This document shows, one piece after another, positions 35,101 through 45,720 of a stretch of 64,000 nucleotides of DNA (positions within the stretch are counted from its first letter, which is position 1; every line of letters begins with the position of its first letter). The stretch covers positions 1-64,000 of the forward strand of contig RQTK01000173.1 of the NCBI GenBank assembly GCA_003991915.1, written 5' to 3'. This DNA is from Elysia chlorotica. Its lineage: Eukaryota; Mollusca; Gastropoda; Plakobranchidae. Made by a program: the position numbers and the translations under genes. The notes under the pieces are model-generated. The model did not search any database and was not told the origin of the DNA. It saw only the letters and a program-made list of their open reading frames with translations.

Positions 35101-35911
35101 GAGTCTAGACTGCCTTGTTTTAGAACACCGATGGAGGTTGTGCATCTCTTTTTGACAAAGGCTGCTTCCTCTTGGCTCATTTCTTCTCCAGTTCGCTTGT
35201 TCTGATGTACAACTAGCATTGCCGAATGGGCAGGAGACTCTAAAAGTCTGGAAATGTTGCGAGCAGCACCGCCAACTGCAGTTGTTGTAATGGGCGAAAT
35301 GGATGGCGATCTTGATGTAACCTCAGATGTTGAAAACATGAAAGTTTGTTTATAAGGATGGTACTGTTTTTCAGAATGGCTCCTCCCATCATCATTAACT
35401 GCAATTTTGTTAGTGAGACTTTTGATTGCTTGCTCATCAACAAGAGGTCCTACTAGTTTGTAGGGAGATACAAGATGCTTTTCGACAAGACTTGTGCTCT
35501 GACATCTCTTTGTTTGAGCTGAGGAATGCTCAGTTCCAGGTTTGGCATCAATATTCTGATGCTGATCACCAGAGGCAGGCTTTACATCCTTGGAAATAGA
35601 GGTACACCATATACTTGAACTATGAATGTCTTTGCTTGAAGTAGAGTTGCACATGTACGGCTGGACTGACAAGGGGCGAGGTAAAATGGTGATGCTTGAA
35701 CTGGAGAAGATTGTAGACTGGCTGGACATGTCTTTATAAAATAAAGTATGTCCCCTTTTCTGTTGTGCCATTAATGCTTGCTGTTCCCTTTGAAATTTCA
35801 ACTGTTGCTTGATCTTGTCCTTATGTTTACGAATTATTTCATTGTGTTGAAGCCTGCGCTGCACCAACCGAGTACTTAGATTTTTCTTGTCTGTAGACAA
35901 TTTTGGAGGAC
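29175..35911 (-). CDS. RFX7: RFX7 terminal exon (2,244 codons and stop)
   Basis: 6,737 nt open without interruption, acceptor CTTTCCCATTTCAAG. The codon split with exon 5 gives S-P-P-K-L-S-T-D. It begins with a basic, Q-rich helix ([20 protein letters not shown]) that parallels the RKIQKKQQEQK segment of RFX7. Most of the rest is disordered Ser/Thr/Pro-rich sequence with a ten-serine run near 34,350. [19 protein letters not shown] resembles RFX7 [30 protein letters not shown] resembles ILPSYQELVED. A PxLPxL motif (PCLPEL) lies at 30,495-30,512. The end [18 protein letters not shown] resembles DDEATLEELKNDPLFQQI. Frames in other registers inside it are shadows. Such a giant last exon is also typical of vertebrate RFX7. 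Confidence 0.93.
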
Positions 35912-38900
35912 CTTGAAATGGGAAAGAGAAAATAATTTTTTTTAAGGTGCTAAATAAACCAAATAAAATTCAAGCACATCAAAAACTATTTAAACTTTTG
36001 TCACTTTTTTGAGAATCAAATTCAGACAAAATATTTATCAGAAATGGAAACCAGCCATTCAAATTTCAAATATTTCCTGAATTTTTTTGCATGCATCAGG
36101 TCCCACTTACGGAAAATGGTGGAGAAACTAAAAGATTCCATCCCTGATATAAACATTTATTCATAAAGGTTAAGTATAAAGTTTCAACATTGGATCAAAT
36201 GTTAATCAATAAGATCTTTGAAAAATTGTACACCGTTACAGATAAAATATTCAGATCCTTGTCTATCTCTAAATAAACCACTGACCCTACAGAATCTGTT
36301 CTAAAAAAAGGCTAATAATCAAAATCCCTGTACAAATCCAAGAACAAGCCAAACTTCGCTGCAACATGCCAAAATGAACCAAAAATCAACGCTTGGATGA
36401 TACAACACAAATACTTGTTTAAAATCACATATAAACGCATGATACATAACGTAACTGTTTTGTTGTTCAAGAAAGATCATAAGCTTCAATTAAAAAATAG
36501 AACTCTATACTATATCTTGATCTATCCATTGTTGAAAATTACGGCAAGTCAGAAGGTAAGGATAGATAGATCGCTGAGATCGATATTGTTTGGACACTGG
36601 TTGGTTGGTTGGGTTTTAACGTCCAACATCAGCAACTTATTGGCTATATCGTGGACGGGCCCCAAGACGGACGTCTGACAATTTTATACACGAGACAGGG
36701 TGGGGATACCATGACTCCTGTCTCAGCCGGTCACATTATACTGACACCGACCCAACCTGTAGGGATTGCAACAGCCAGGATTCGAACTCGGGACCTTTTG
36801 CGTCGGAAGACGATGTTCTACCCCTGGGCCACCGCACCCCCCATATTGTTTGGACGCAATCAAGCCAATAACAAACTAAAGTGAATTGATAGGCTATTGA
36901 GGATCATCCCCATACACAACCGATGGTTAACAGAGAAATGCGTGTTGATTAAAAATCAAAATTAACATCCTATCCGATTTCCTAATGCACACCTCCTTCT
37001 CTCGGTTCATTTCATTAAAAAACAAAGTAGCCGCCAGACGACGTTTAACTTTAAGCCTACTTTTGCAATAAGTGCCAATGTAATGTTGTCTAAAGAAAGG
37101 GCGCATCAAGAAAGCAAATAACATTACAATTTGAAAAATGGAATGAAATATCCTTTGGAAAGAATAACTTGAAATAGTAAGGTTAACCGGAATTGATATC
37201 GAAAGCAAAACGAGTTTGACGGCACACATACTTCCGTTTTGCATCGAAAGTAACTTCATGATAAAAAAAATAGTACCTCCGTTCTGAAACTGAAAGAGAA
37301 AGCAGCATCCCCTCGTTATCAAACTTTTTTTGTTTTTTAATCAGAAATCGTGCTGACCAGATTTAGCAATTATTATTTTTTTAGGGACAGTCTTTGATGC
37401 AGAGGCTGTGGCAGCGGATTATGCGAGTAAAATGTTGCTGCCGCTGAAAACTGTGATCCCTGCCACGGTTAACACCAAGCCAAACCAGACTCAGTCATAG
37501 CAAGGTGTGACCACCAGTCCTCCAAAAAGTAAATGAAGAGTTCAATTAACATAAAAATTTAATATCAATCGATCAAGGCATATAGTTAAGAATGTTATAA
37601 GATGCCCGTAGAGACAAGAGCATTGACGTACTTGTGTTTCCTGACATCATGGTGAACATGGATGCTGTTTTCCCACATGACAACCCAATGGAGATAAGGT
37701 ACTCCGACAAGGTCTTAATATCTGAGAACTGCTTATCAAGCAATTGGCTGGCCCACTCACAGACAAGCTGGCAGGATAGTTGATACATGTCACTACTTTC
37801 CAGAGGACGTTGAGCAGATGGGACCTAGAAATGAAAAAGATTAACAACATTAACGCGACAAAAATTTAAGGTCAACTAAAAACAATTCAATTCAAATCAT
37901 TAAAAACATATTTGATTTTAAAAAAAATGAAAAATGCAGTCAGATGGACTTGGTTTAAAACGCTTTACTTCATTCTATGACAAGCAATGAGGAGATTACT
38001 ATTTAAACTTAAAGAGAGTATGATTAAATGAATTTTAACAGCAATCTAAAGTGATTTTTTTTTTTTCAACGCCCCCTACCCAAACTCCATTTTGAACAGA
38101 AACAAAAATCTGATTACCATAGTAATATGGTAAACAATTATGCTCCGCACTTGACATGGATTTAATTAGGCTTAATAGATTTTTAAAAAAGAGGTACAAA
38201 AGAATTGTACTAACTCCTGTAAAGCAGTGGAATGCATCATAATTTGAAATTTCCTTAGAGTCGTCTCTGCGCTTTAATCCTCCATAGCAATGCGTGAAAA
38301 TGGTGTTAAGGCCAAAAGCATGACAAAGTTGATGTGCATACAAACAAGAATATCTAAAACGTTAAACATTCTTTTTTTACTCTTCTTTTTAACCCATAGG
38401 TACCTTAAATATATCTGAGTGTACATATATCTAGAGATCAGCAGGAGACTCAAAATGAAAACAAGTTTTTGGCCATGATATTTAAGAAACTGTTTTCTAT
38501 CAATAAATACACAATATTGTTAATTAAGTTTGTAACCCAACATGTTAATTGTCATTCTACTAGAATATAGCACAGTTCACAAAGTGGATCGCAAATGTCT
38601 TTAAGTTTAGTGGAAAAATATATGGCATAATTATAAAATGAAAATTACATTCTACTTTTTCACACACGGCACATTTTTTTAACCCTAAAATTAAAATTAA
38701 AAAAAAAAAGACAAATATCATTTAAAATAACATGAACCAACTGCACATTAAACTGTAAATTGTCATAGAGTTGGTTTTAATTGTTCATTCCCTAAGTAAT
38801 TAAGCTATGCAGAAGACATAAACGTTTAAAGTACACTTTTTTTAAACCTCTCTATAATTCACATTTGAATGCTGGGTTTTTTTTGTTTTCTTTTCTTTTT

Positions 38901-41900
38901 CAAAAACATGAAAATTATACATCAAATAAACACAATATCCATAGTCAGCAAGATGACCAACGCAGAATTATCTTCGCCGCCTTGTACCACTACCAGCGGC
39001 AAATCTTAGACTCCATATGCCGAGTGCAAAAGTGGTGATGCTCTTTGCTCTGGTCACTGATCAGCGATGTCATAACGTACATGCATCTCGGAGACAATAA
39101 AGCTGTGTTTCACATTGAACCACCGTTAAAGACAAGCTCACCTAAATCTCCAGTGACTGTTATAACCGTTTGTGTGTGTATCGAGATGACAGGCGTATTT
39201 GTGTGATTAGGTGTCTCAAACAATATTTAAAACGGACAAAACACCTACGTTCATCAACAAAGCTCTTTATCAGCACCTTGTCACCCCATGCTAGTGTGGC
39301 AAAAGATACTCTGGCTCGATGGCTGAAGATTTTTTTTTGTAAAGCGGGTGTGGACGTGAGTATATATAAGCCACAGAGCATCAGGACATCCGCGTCATCA
39401 GCGTCATCTTAAGTCACAGATGTTTCAAATGTGCTAAAAACTGATGGCTGGAAAAATGAAGCTACTTTTGCAAAATTTTATAACAAACCTATCTCTTCGG
39501 ATAGTGCTAGTGTACTGTTTTCCAGAAGTGTCTTTAATTCAAAACCTGTCTCGCTTTGAAGTCTCAGCTGTATTCTATGAATATTTACGGATAACAGAAT
39601 ATATAAATTAGAGGAATCTTACTTGTAAGGTGGAGAATAATTATGATTCTGTTGTCCTCACATATTTATAATTGTACTTTACCTTACAAGTAAGTTTTGT
39701 CTATTTTATATATTACATGTATTTATATTGCGAATAGCATAATTTGGTCACAAACATCATGCTTTCAGACTTAGCCATGTGTATTATGTGATCAACCAAA
39801 TACAAGGGGTAATGTTTTGCAACCTTGTCGCTGTATAGTATCTTCTTTGATACCCATTATCAAGATAGGGAAATGGATTCACTGGTAAAATATAAATATA
39901 GATGTAAGATTTAGTTCTAGAAGCGATCCAGAGTACCATCTCTAATATGTTGTTTGGATACAGTGCAGCTTCTCAAATGCGAAAATACATAGAAGCAGGT
40001 TTCTAGACCAGGATGCTAGACTAAATTAGACCTAACAGCAAAAGAGCTCATAATTCACAAAAGAGAAATGTTCTACCTTAGACACCATCATTCATACGGT
40101 GAAATAAAGATAAACTATATTTTCATAACTTATTTGCAAAGAGTAGATTCTAGGAAGATTATATTTTGAGGGAGTTGCAATTGACAAAGAAAGACTAAAT
40201 CTAACTGTGAAGATTGAGATACCGGTAGGCCTCTTAATAGAATGGTAAATCTATACCAATTACAAACCCAAGCCAACCAAAAAGAGATTATTAACGATTT
40301 CTACAGAAAAACTGGTAAAGGAGACATATATCTCATCAATTAAGAGTACTTTTACTACTTAAATTACATGTACATGTATTACTTTGCGGATTTGAAATCA
40401 TGTGGTCTTGACCAAGAAAGAAAGACGAATTCAGAAGATGCGGGTAATACTATTAACAATGTCTCATAAGCCCTTTAAGCTATGGCCACATGAAGAGTGC
40501 ACCCTGAGAGAAACAATGTCAGTCACGCCTGCCTGATTTGGATACTCACTTAATGAAGATGTGAAAGCTCAGTCTACCTAAGGAAAACCATGCTTGATCT
40601 ATACTTAATACACGGTCCGGTTGATGATCTCAGAGGTAGGTCTTAGTACCGACAGTTCCTTTAAAAAGAGTCTCTTTTCTAGGAGATGAAAAGTTTGAGT
40701 CTGAAAAAAATCGAAGTTAGGCAAATCGGAAGGTTTTTGATTAAATCTGACAGGTCTGTTTACAGAGGGGAAAATCTAGATTCAAAATGTCTTACTATCT
40801 ACCATGAAGGCCTTTGAAAACAAAATTCGATCTGTTCTCTCCCTCTTACAATTGTGGATTTAATATATTAACTTTTAATGTATATATTGACAATTGAAAA
40901 CATATTTGAAATTTAGGTACTTTCATAAGGTTTGATAAAGTTCACACAAACACTCGGCAACATTCTAAAAAGGATATTTTGATTGTCCTCTTTGGCCCAA
41001 CCTCCGGTTATAAATTGAGGGAAAAACCATCTTGATTATTTTTCCAAAGTTTGTTCCTGATATTGGCAGTTGACCTGTAGTTGCGCAATCCTCCCTTTGG
41101 AAAAAGAAGTTAAAAAGTTGTTAAGTAACTTTGCATGGCTATATGAAGTTATGACGAAAGAGATCAATAAGTTTCCTGACACTTAAGCTGAAATTAAATG
41201 TTGCGCATGTGAATCTTTGATTTATTATAAATCCAGTGTTTGATACAAAATACTTTTCAATATGAAAATTTTTTCAGCTGTTTTTGTTTTGAACCACTTA
41301 TATAAATACACATTTTTAAACTTTCAGAGACACTGACAGACAGGAAGTGAGAGAAAGAGAGAGGAGTGGTTGATGTTTTCACACGAAATAAAGACTAAAT
41401 GGGAAAACAGAATAGATAACATTTTACTTACATATAATGCTCATAAATATCTTGTTTGTGAATACTTGTACTGTTATTTTCCTCGTATTTACATTGAAGC
41501 CAACTCACAGCAGCTTTTGAGCGTCTGGACATTGAGCTTGGAGTGCTGAAGATATAATTCAAAACTGTTTTAAAAACGGAAAGATGCATAAAAAGCATAC
41601 AAAATATTTTTGAATGAAATAGAATCTATTTAAACACACACTTAGGCAGGGTATTATCAAATAAAACAATTTTGCTATTTTTTTCTTTCAATTTGTTATT
41701 TTCACCCGTTTAAACTTCAAATGATAAAAAAAATAAACAAAACAAAACATTTCAAATGACTAAATAATGTATATTCACAAAAGTAATTTAAGCACCCAAA
41801 ACAGTATCCAGTGTTAGACCGCCCACAGAGTGAAAGCCGAAAGCTGATGAGCGCTGATCGGTATAAGAATTCTCCTTTAAAAATCAACAAGCACCACAGA

Positions 41901-43644
41901 GTCACCGCTCCTTGTAAGCAGTGATAAGTTGGGCTCAACAGCTTCTGCTTTAACAGAATGGAAAAATTATTCTTATTGACGCTGAAAACATGAGGGCTAA
42001 CCGCGACCACCGTCACGGGCTTGACTAGGACGATTTTTAAAATGGACATAGCAGAACGTGGGCTTCACGTAGAATAAAACTGATTAGATTTTTGTAATCA
42101 GCGTCAAGGGCAGAATATGATTTTGATATAAATATTTTTTTTATTAATGTCTTGTCGGTATTTAATTTTCAACTACCTTTTAAATTCTTTTGTACTGCAT
42201 GAATTTGTATTGTACTTTCGCATGATTACACAATCACGTTCATTGAAGTCTTGTCTTCACGCTATGCCCACGTACCAGTGTAGATCCACATGTTGAATAA
42301 CTAATTGGGTTGAGTTGAGTTGTTCTATTATCCAACATCAGCACTATATAGGCTGTATTGTGGACAGACTCCAACACTGAAGTCTCACAATTTTATGTGC
42401 TGCCACACACAAGACAGGGCGGAGATGCCATGAATCCTGTCTTAGCCTGCCACATTTAACTGACACCGGCCCAACCAGTAGAGAGCAAAATCGCAAGGGC
42501 TCCAATCCGAACCTCTTGCGCCGGAAGCTGTTGTTCTACCCCATGGCCACCGCGCCCCCCAGATTTGTATTGGAGTTTAATACTGAACTAGTGCAGTGAT
42601 TTTAAAAAGTTAGATCAAGATCTACGTAATTTTTTATTTTTTTTTAAATGGATGTTGAAAAATTAACAGTAATACTTGGTGTATCAAAGATCCCCTATTT
42701 GAAATAAAAAAACACAAGTTACATTGTAACAGATAATGTTATAAACAGAGATCCTGTAGGCTAATTTTGCCTAGCCGGCACACACAGGATCAGGGTCTAG
42801 GCGTTTACTCTGTGGTGTTGTGCCCAAGCTGATCGGGGCGGATTTCAAGTACTTTAAAGTGTGGATAAGACAAGCTTCACCCTATGGGCAGCCTTAGATA
42901 AGAAGCATTACTTTTGAAAATATTTCTCACTTAATACACTGGAAAAACATATTGGTGATTATGTCAATAAGCAACTTGAACTGTTATACTTATAGATTAA
43001 ATTTAATGTAGATACCTTAAGGACAGAGGTTAGCTGTTTCCTTAAGTACGCACTATTGTGTGAATTATACAAAATTTTCCACCATTTATCTGGCGCCATG
43101 AGGTCTAAATCAATTAACCTGCCAATTTTTGTAAGTCAGCATTCATTATAATTACTTAGGAGCTGGAGAGAACAAAAGATCTTGTACATTTTTTTTAATT
43201 TAAAATTGAAGCAAATTTAAAGAAGAATTGTCTTAATAATTGATATATATTAAAAAAAAATCCTCACTCTTTGTCCAGATCATCTTGATTAATCTCTGTA
43301 GGAAGCTTCATGAGAAATGAGATCCTGTCCTGATCAGAGAGTTCAGCCACTTGTTTCTACGGATAATGTGAGGTTCAATTCATATTGAGCAATAATCATA
43401 GCAAAATTAATGATTAAAAAACGAAAATTCAACTAAAAATGAATAGGGTGTTTTAGGCCTTGGTCTTACTGTACACAGTTCAAGAATTTCAAACGATTTG
43501 GCTTGACTCAATTGCTTAGAAAGTAAAAATTTTTTACACTCATTCATTCAATTTAAGACTTTCAAATGTAAACCTTTTATCTGCTTTTAACAGATTCTAC
43601 TCACCAAAAGACACTGAACTGTAAGTGTACCATCCATGTTGTTT
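29175..43644 (-). CDS. RFX7: RFX7 (RFX5/RFX7-type transcription factor) gene, six coding exons
   Basis: Joining six exons (43,644-43,605; 43,356-43,268; 41,545-41,432; 38,353-38,215; 37,824-37,632; 35,911-29,175) gives one frame of about 2,434 codons from the ATG at 43,637. All introns are GT-AG and all phases agree. In order the protein has an RFX5/7 N-terminal helical region ending in FLMKLP; an RFX winged-helix-like region; the RFX5/7 helix with [14 protein letters not shown]; a basic, Q-rich helix; a very long Ser/Thr/Pro-rich region; and a conserved C-terminus with LPTYQEAL and an acidic L-rich end. Vertebrate RFX7 has the same order (VSSACxLVCEW, LPSYQELV, acidic end). RFX proteins are nuclear DNA-binding regulators; RFX7 is linked to p53-dependent and metabolic gene control in mammals. 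The DNA-binding part here is very diverged. An additional 5' noncoding or coding exon may exist. Confidence 0.88.
36397..37475 (+). repeat. Repeat C, copy 1 (RFX7 intron 5)
   Basis: About 1 kb of sequence, interrupted by a SINE, that recurs at 45,725-46,096 plus 47,100-47,560 in the same orientation. Landmarks: CTTGATCTATCCATTG, ATAACAAACxxxAGTGAATT, TCTACTTTTGCxATAAGTGC-type words, ACTTGAAATAG and GGAATTGATATCGAAAGC. Its minus-strand open frame of 131 codons shares SISIPxNLxISSY with the other copy but is not otherwise recognisable. The element class is unknown. Confidence 0.75.
36596..36842 (-). mobile_element. Full-length tRNA-derived SINE, type-2 head, 13-bp target duplication
   Basis: On the minus strand the head GGTGCGGTGGCCCAGGGGTA...GAGTTCGAATCC carries A- and B-box-like sequences. 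The body GGTCGGTGTCAGTATAATG...CTGTCTCGTG...AGACGTCCGTCTTGGGGC follows, with tail TTGGACGTTAAAACCCAACC and an AACC repeat. ATATTGTTTGGAC occurs on both sides (36,583-36,595 and 36,843-36,855), a direct 13-bp target-site duplication. It lies in RFX7 intron 5 and is inserted into repeat C. Confidence 0.95.
37632..37824 (-). CDS. RFX7: RFX7 coding exon 5 (RFX5/7-specific helix)
   Basis: 193 nt, acceptor TTTCATTTCTAG, donor GTACGT. Encodes [64 protein letters not shown]. It matches RFX7 [20 protein letters not shown] and RFX5 [20 protein letters not shown], the segment just after the DNA-binding domain that is diagnostic of this subfamily. The linker before it is shorter than in vertebrates and lacks their PxLPxL ankyrin-docking motif. 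Confidence 0.92.
38215..38353 (-). CDS. RFX7: RFX7 coding exon 4 (diverged winged-helix part)
   Basis: 139 nt, acceptor AACGTTTTAG, donor GTTAGT. Encodes [46 protein letters not shown]. It fits the position of vertebrate [20 protein letters not shown] then [20 protein letters not shown] and YSGL: C, F-G, R-R and H-C-F-T-G (for Y-C-Y-S-G) are kept. The L-G-T-R-G-K-S-K segment is replaced by D-D-S-K-E-I-S-N and is a few residues longer. Phase joins both neighbours exactly, which argues that it is a true exon. Confidence 0.8.
38950..39560 (+). mobile_element. DIRS-like tyrosine recombinase fossil (RFX7 intron 3)
   Basis: The plus strand shows the C-terminal half of a tyrosine recombinase of the type found in DIRS/Ngaro-like retrotransposons and some Cryptons. 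Readable blocks are [20 protein letters not shown] and [11 protein letters not shown]. It is a partial, broken copy lying antisense to RFX7. No flanking repeats were identified. Confidence 0.75.
39565..41425. other. RFX7 intron 3, remainder
   Basis: AT-rich intron sequence. I searched the minus strand for a canonical R-R-L-G-x-R-G-x-S-K-Y coding exon and saw none. Some of 40,000-40,860 may be degraded transposon but no protein is readable. Confidence 0.5.
41432..41545 (-). CDS. RFX7: RFX7 coding exon 3 (start of RFX domain)
   Basis: 114 nt, acceptor TATATCTTCAG, donor GTAAGT. Encodes [18 protein letters not shown] then [19 protein letters not shown]. The block A-V-S-W-L...E-E-N...T-S-I-x-K-Q-D-I-Y-E-H-Y aligns with vertebrate RFX7 A-F-S-W-I...E-E-H...T-S-L-P-K-Q-E-V-Y-D-E-Y, the first helices of the RFX winged helix. 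An internal GTGAGT at codon 13 resembles a donor, but reading through it is needed to keep the homology. Confidence 0.88.
41546..43267. other. RFX7 intron 2
   Basis: AT-rich intron with one SINE (42,306-42,560). The 110-codon minus-strand frame at 41,717-42,049 lacks recognisable domains and suitable splice sites. Confidence 0.5.
42306..42560 (-). mobile_element. Full-length SINE, type-2 head (RFX7 intron 2)
   Basis: On the minus strand the head GGGGGGCGCGGTGGCCATGG, GTAGAACAACAGCTTCC and a degraded B-box lead into TGGGCCGGTGTCAGTTAAAT and the shared body to TTGGATAATAGAAC. It is more diverged than the copies at 36.6 and 46.1 kb. No clear target duplication remains. Confidence 0.85.
43268..43356 (-). 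CDS. RFX7: RFX7 coding exon 2 (N-terminal helical region)
   Basis: 89 nt, acceptor ATTATCCGTAG, donor GTGAGG. Encodes [19 protein letters not shown] then [10 protein letters not shown]. It aligns without gaps to the vertebrate RFX7 stretch [20 protein letters not shown], part of the N-terminal region that mediates RFX5 oligomerisation. It ends two bases into a codon, matching exon 3. Confidence 0.85.
43605..43644 (-). CDS. RFX7: RFX7 coding exon 1 (as recognised)
   Basis: 40 nt between acceptor TTTACTTTTAG and donor GTGAGT. It reads [13 protein letters not shown]; the ATG at 43,637-43,635 is the first Met in frame and gives [11 protein letters not shown]. The presence of an acceptor means at least one upstream exon exists. 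If that exon is noncoding, this ATG is the start. In vertebrate RFX7 the equivalent stretch (TVQSKVDCILQ) is preceded by a long Pro-rich leader, which is not seen here. The exon ends in phase 0. Confidence 0.75.
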
Positions 43645-44284
43645 CTAAAAGTAAAAGAAAAAATATTGTTCACAAAAACTGTCAATTATTAATGGAGGGG
43701 TGGGTCCTGTGAGTGATTTTTTTTATCAACTTTAGCTAATTTCAACTGCAACAATTGAAATCAGCACATACAAAAATATAGGAAACAATGTGATTTTTTA
43801 AATGTTATCACACGGTGAGGCTGCCATGTTAGCGCATAATATGCGGTACTCTTAAATTAACTTTATATTATAAAAATTAATACTGAAAAAAAAACTACGA
43901 AAAAATTGCCTCAAATCGTTCCCACGTCATTCCAGCAGTTTATGCTGGTTACCTCTAAAACTCGTTCTCTCTGCTTGCTTTGACAACTGAAACTGATAAT
44001 CCAGTTTCAAAACAATCAAAATAACCACTTACAGTAATGACATCATCATTTGACACCTACACATCATATAACAGGTTGTTCTTGAAATACAAATTAATTT
44101 TTACAATGTATATATATTGAACTAAATGATAAAAAATATCACGCCCAAAGTATACTTTGATTTTTGAAAATGCCTGCATTAAAAATTAAATTTTTTTTTA
44201 ATGTAAAATTGAACAGAATTGAGTTACGTCTGTTTATTACTATGACTGAGAATTAATTTAACATATGGGTGGTCTTTACCCCCA

Positions 44285-44345
44285 AAGTTCACCATTTCAG
44301 GTGGTATTACCAGCAGCTTTTGTGTTTCACTACCGTTTCCCTCAG
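44285..44345 (-). other. Candidate upstream RFX7 exon (probably noncoding)
   Basis: On the minus strand, GTTCTTATTTCAG is followed by 42 nt and then GTAATA, so splice signals are plausible. Joined to coding exon 1 it places a stop before the ATG in the RFX7 frame, so it could only be 5' UTR. It may equally be a chance pair of splice-like sites. Confidence 0.25.
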
Positions 44346-44770
44346 CGCATTTCTGAAATAAGAACACTTAACCTGAGGTACCAGATTGCATGGTACCCTT
44401 TATCTGTATCATAAAACACTGCAAAATGCTGTAATATATTTAGAAAACAGGAATAAATAAAATAGGATTGCATTTGATGAATAAAGATGATCCATTGTTG
44501 GTCTAATCCAAAAATGATCTATAGTGGAACAAAAATTCTTTTAAGGTACATAGTGTTGCTGTCTTTAGTTAAAATTTAAGCTTTTTAAAAATAATAATTT
44601 ACAATTCTGGTTAAATGACATTAACGTGCATGTAACTTTTTGTCTGCCTGTGCGTATCCAGTTTTATTTGCAAGAAGGCTGACTTTCCCTTTCATTCTGT
44701 TCCATCTTGTCATGACTTAAATTCTGTTCTGTTATAAACATTCCCACTTTTTCTTAGGTAAATTAAGAAT

Positions 44771-44996
44771 TCTGCTGAAACAAGTCGCCTGACAAGAGCA
44801 GCAGCTCTAAACTCTAGAGTAGCGACAGGTAATTAATTTTTTTTTTATTTGTTAAATTAAGAATTCCTTACATTTTGTTTGTTGTCCTCTTTTTCTTCTT
44901 TAGGATTAAATTTTTGTTATTTTTTTTCTTATAGTACATGATCATGTACGAATCTGGACAGTGCCTGAACAGTTCAACAGTGTGGCAACTCATTGA
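44771..44996 (+). other. Possible 3'-terminal coding fragment of an unknown plus-strand gene
   Basis: An open piece at 44,771-44,828 ends at GACAG|GTAATT. A second at 44,935-44,996 starts after TTTTTTTCTTATAG. Joined, they read NSAETSRLTRAAALNSRVAT then VHDHVRIWTVPEQFNSVATH and stop, in one phase. I do not recognise the sequence. The acceptor for the first piece is weak, because the strong TTTCTTAG at 44,750-44,757 would bring in a stop. It could be a chance frame or a gene remnant. Confidence 0.22.
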
Positions 44997-45720
44997 GCTG
45001 TAAAACTTAAAGGCTTAGAAGTGTGATCTAACACATCCGATTATAAGTCCGTCTCCAATCCATCCTTTAACTGTATCACCACTCAAACAAAATCTTTAGC
45101 CTTGCCTTGCCGCCCTGTGAGTATAATTACTAATATTTCCTTGGCCAAGATCAAAACACCACTTTCTGCATTAATCATCTTCTAGCTTACAAAAATCAGG
45201 GATCACAGTGAAAAAAATGTCCAACCCCTGAACTTTGCCGTATAACTTGAACATATTTATGACAGCTCATCAACTTGTCGTCCTTGTACACCCAAACCAA
45301 TGTTTAGCTTGTTTTAAATAGTAAACAGAAACAATGAAGCATGCTGGGAGACACTTATTTTATTCACCTATTCATTTCAGTCATTCTGTTTTGTCTCATT
45401 CCTGAAATACAATATCAAGGTTGATAGACCTTTATACCAGAACATATTATTGACATGTTTTATCAGACATTTTATTTGTGCACCTGTTTTAATTAAAACG
45501 AATAGAACGGAGTCGCCACCCTTCTATAGAAATGAAAATTATAATAATAAAACAACTTAGTGGTTAGTCTTCAAGAGCCCATCACAGATTGTGCCTGAAA
45601 TCTCTTAAAAGTGAGAGAGGTACATGTATATAGTTAAAAAATGTAGATGTATGTCTATATAAAAACAGAATAACTAAAGAGATGTCTAGGGAAGCTGGTG
45701 ACAATACTCTTAGATTATAG
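44997..45720. other. No gene seen
   Basis: AT-rich noncoding sequence between the uncertain fragment and repeat C copy 2. Confidence 0.4.

Noticed and set aside
30104-35443. Numerous 60-115 codon frames on both strands inside the RFX7 terminal exon
   Set aside because: They are shadows of the 2,244-codon frame.
36927-37322. 131-codon minus-strand frame in RFX7 intron 5
   Set aside because: It lies in repeat C, differs from the other copy outside a short shared stretch, and resembles no protein.
38215-38276. Shorter version of RFX7 exon 4 starting at GGLKRR, with HCYGG read as the end of the RFX domain
   Set aside because: Its acceptor is weak. The acceptor at 38,354 gives exact phase agreement with exon 3, and HCFTG then falls where YCYSG is expected.
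41500-41512. Splice donor GTGAGT within RFX7 exon 3
   Set aside because: Stopping there would remove the VSWLQ...IYEHY block, which aligns with RFX7; the donor at 41,431 keeps frame and homology.
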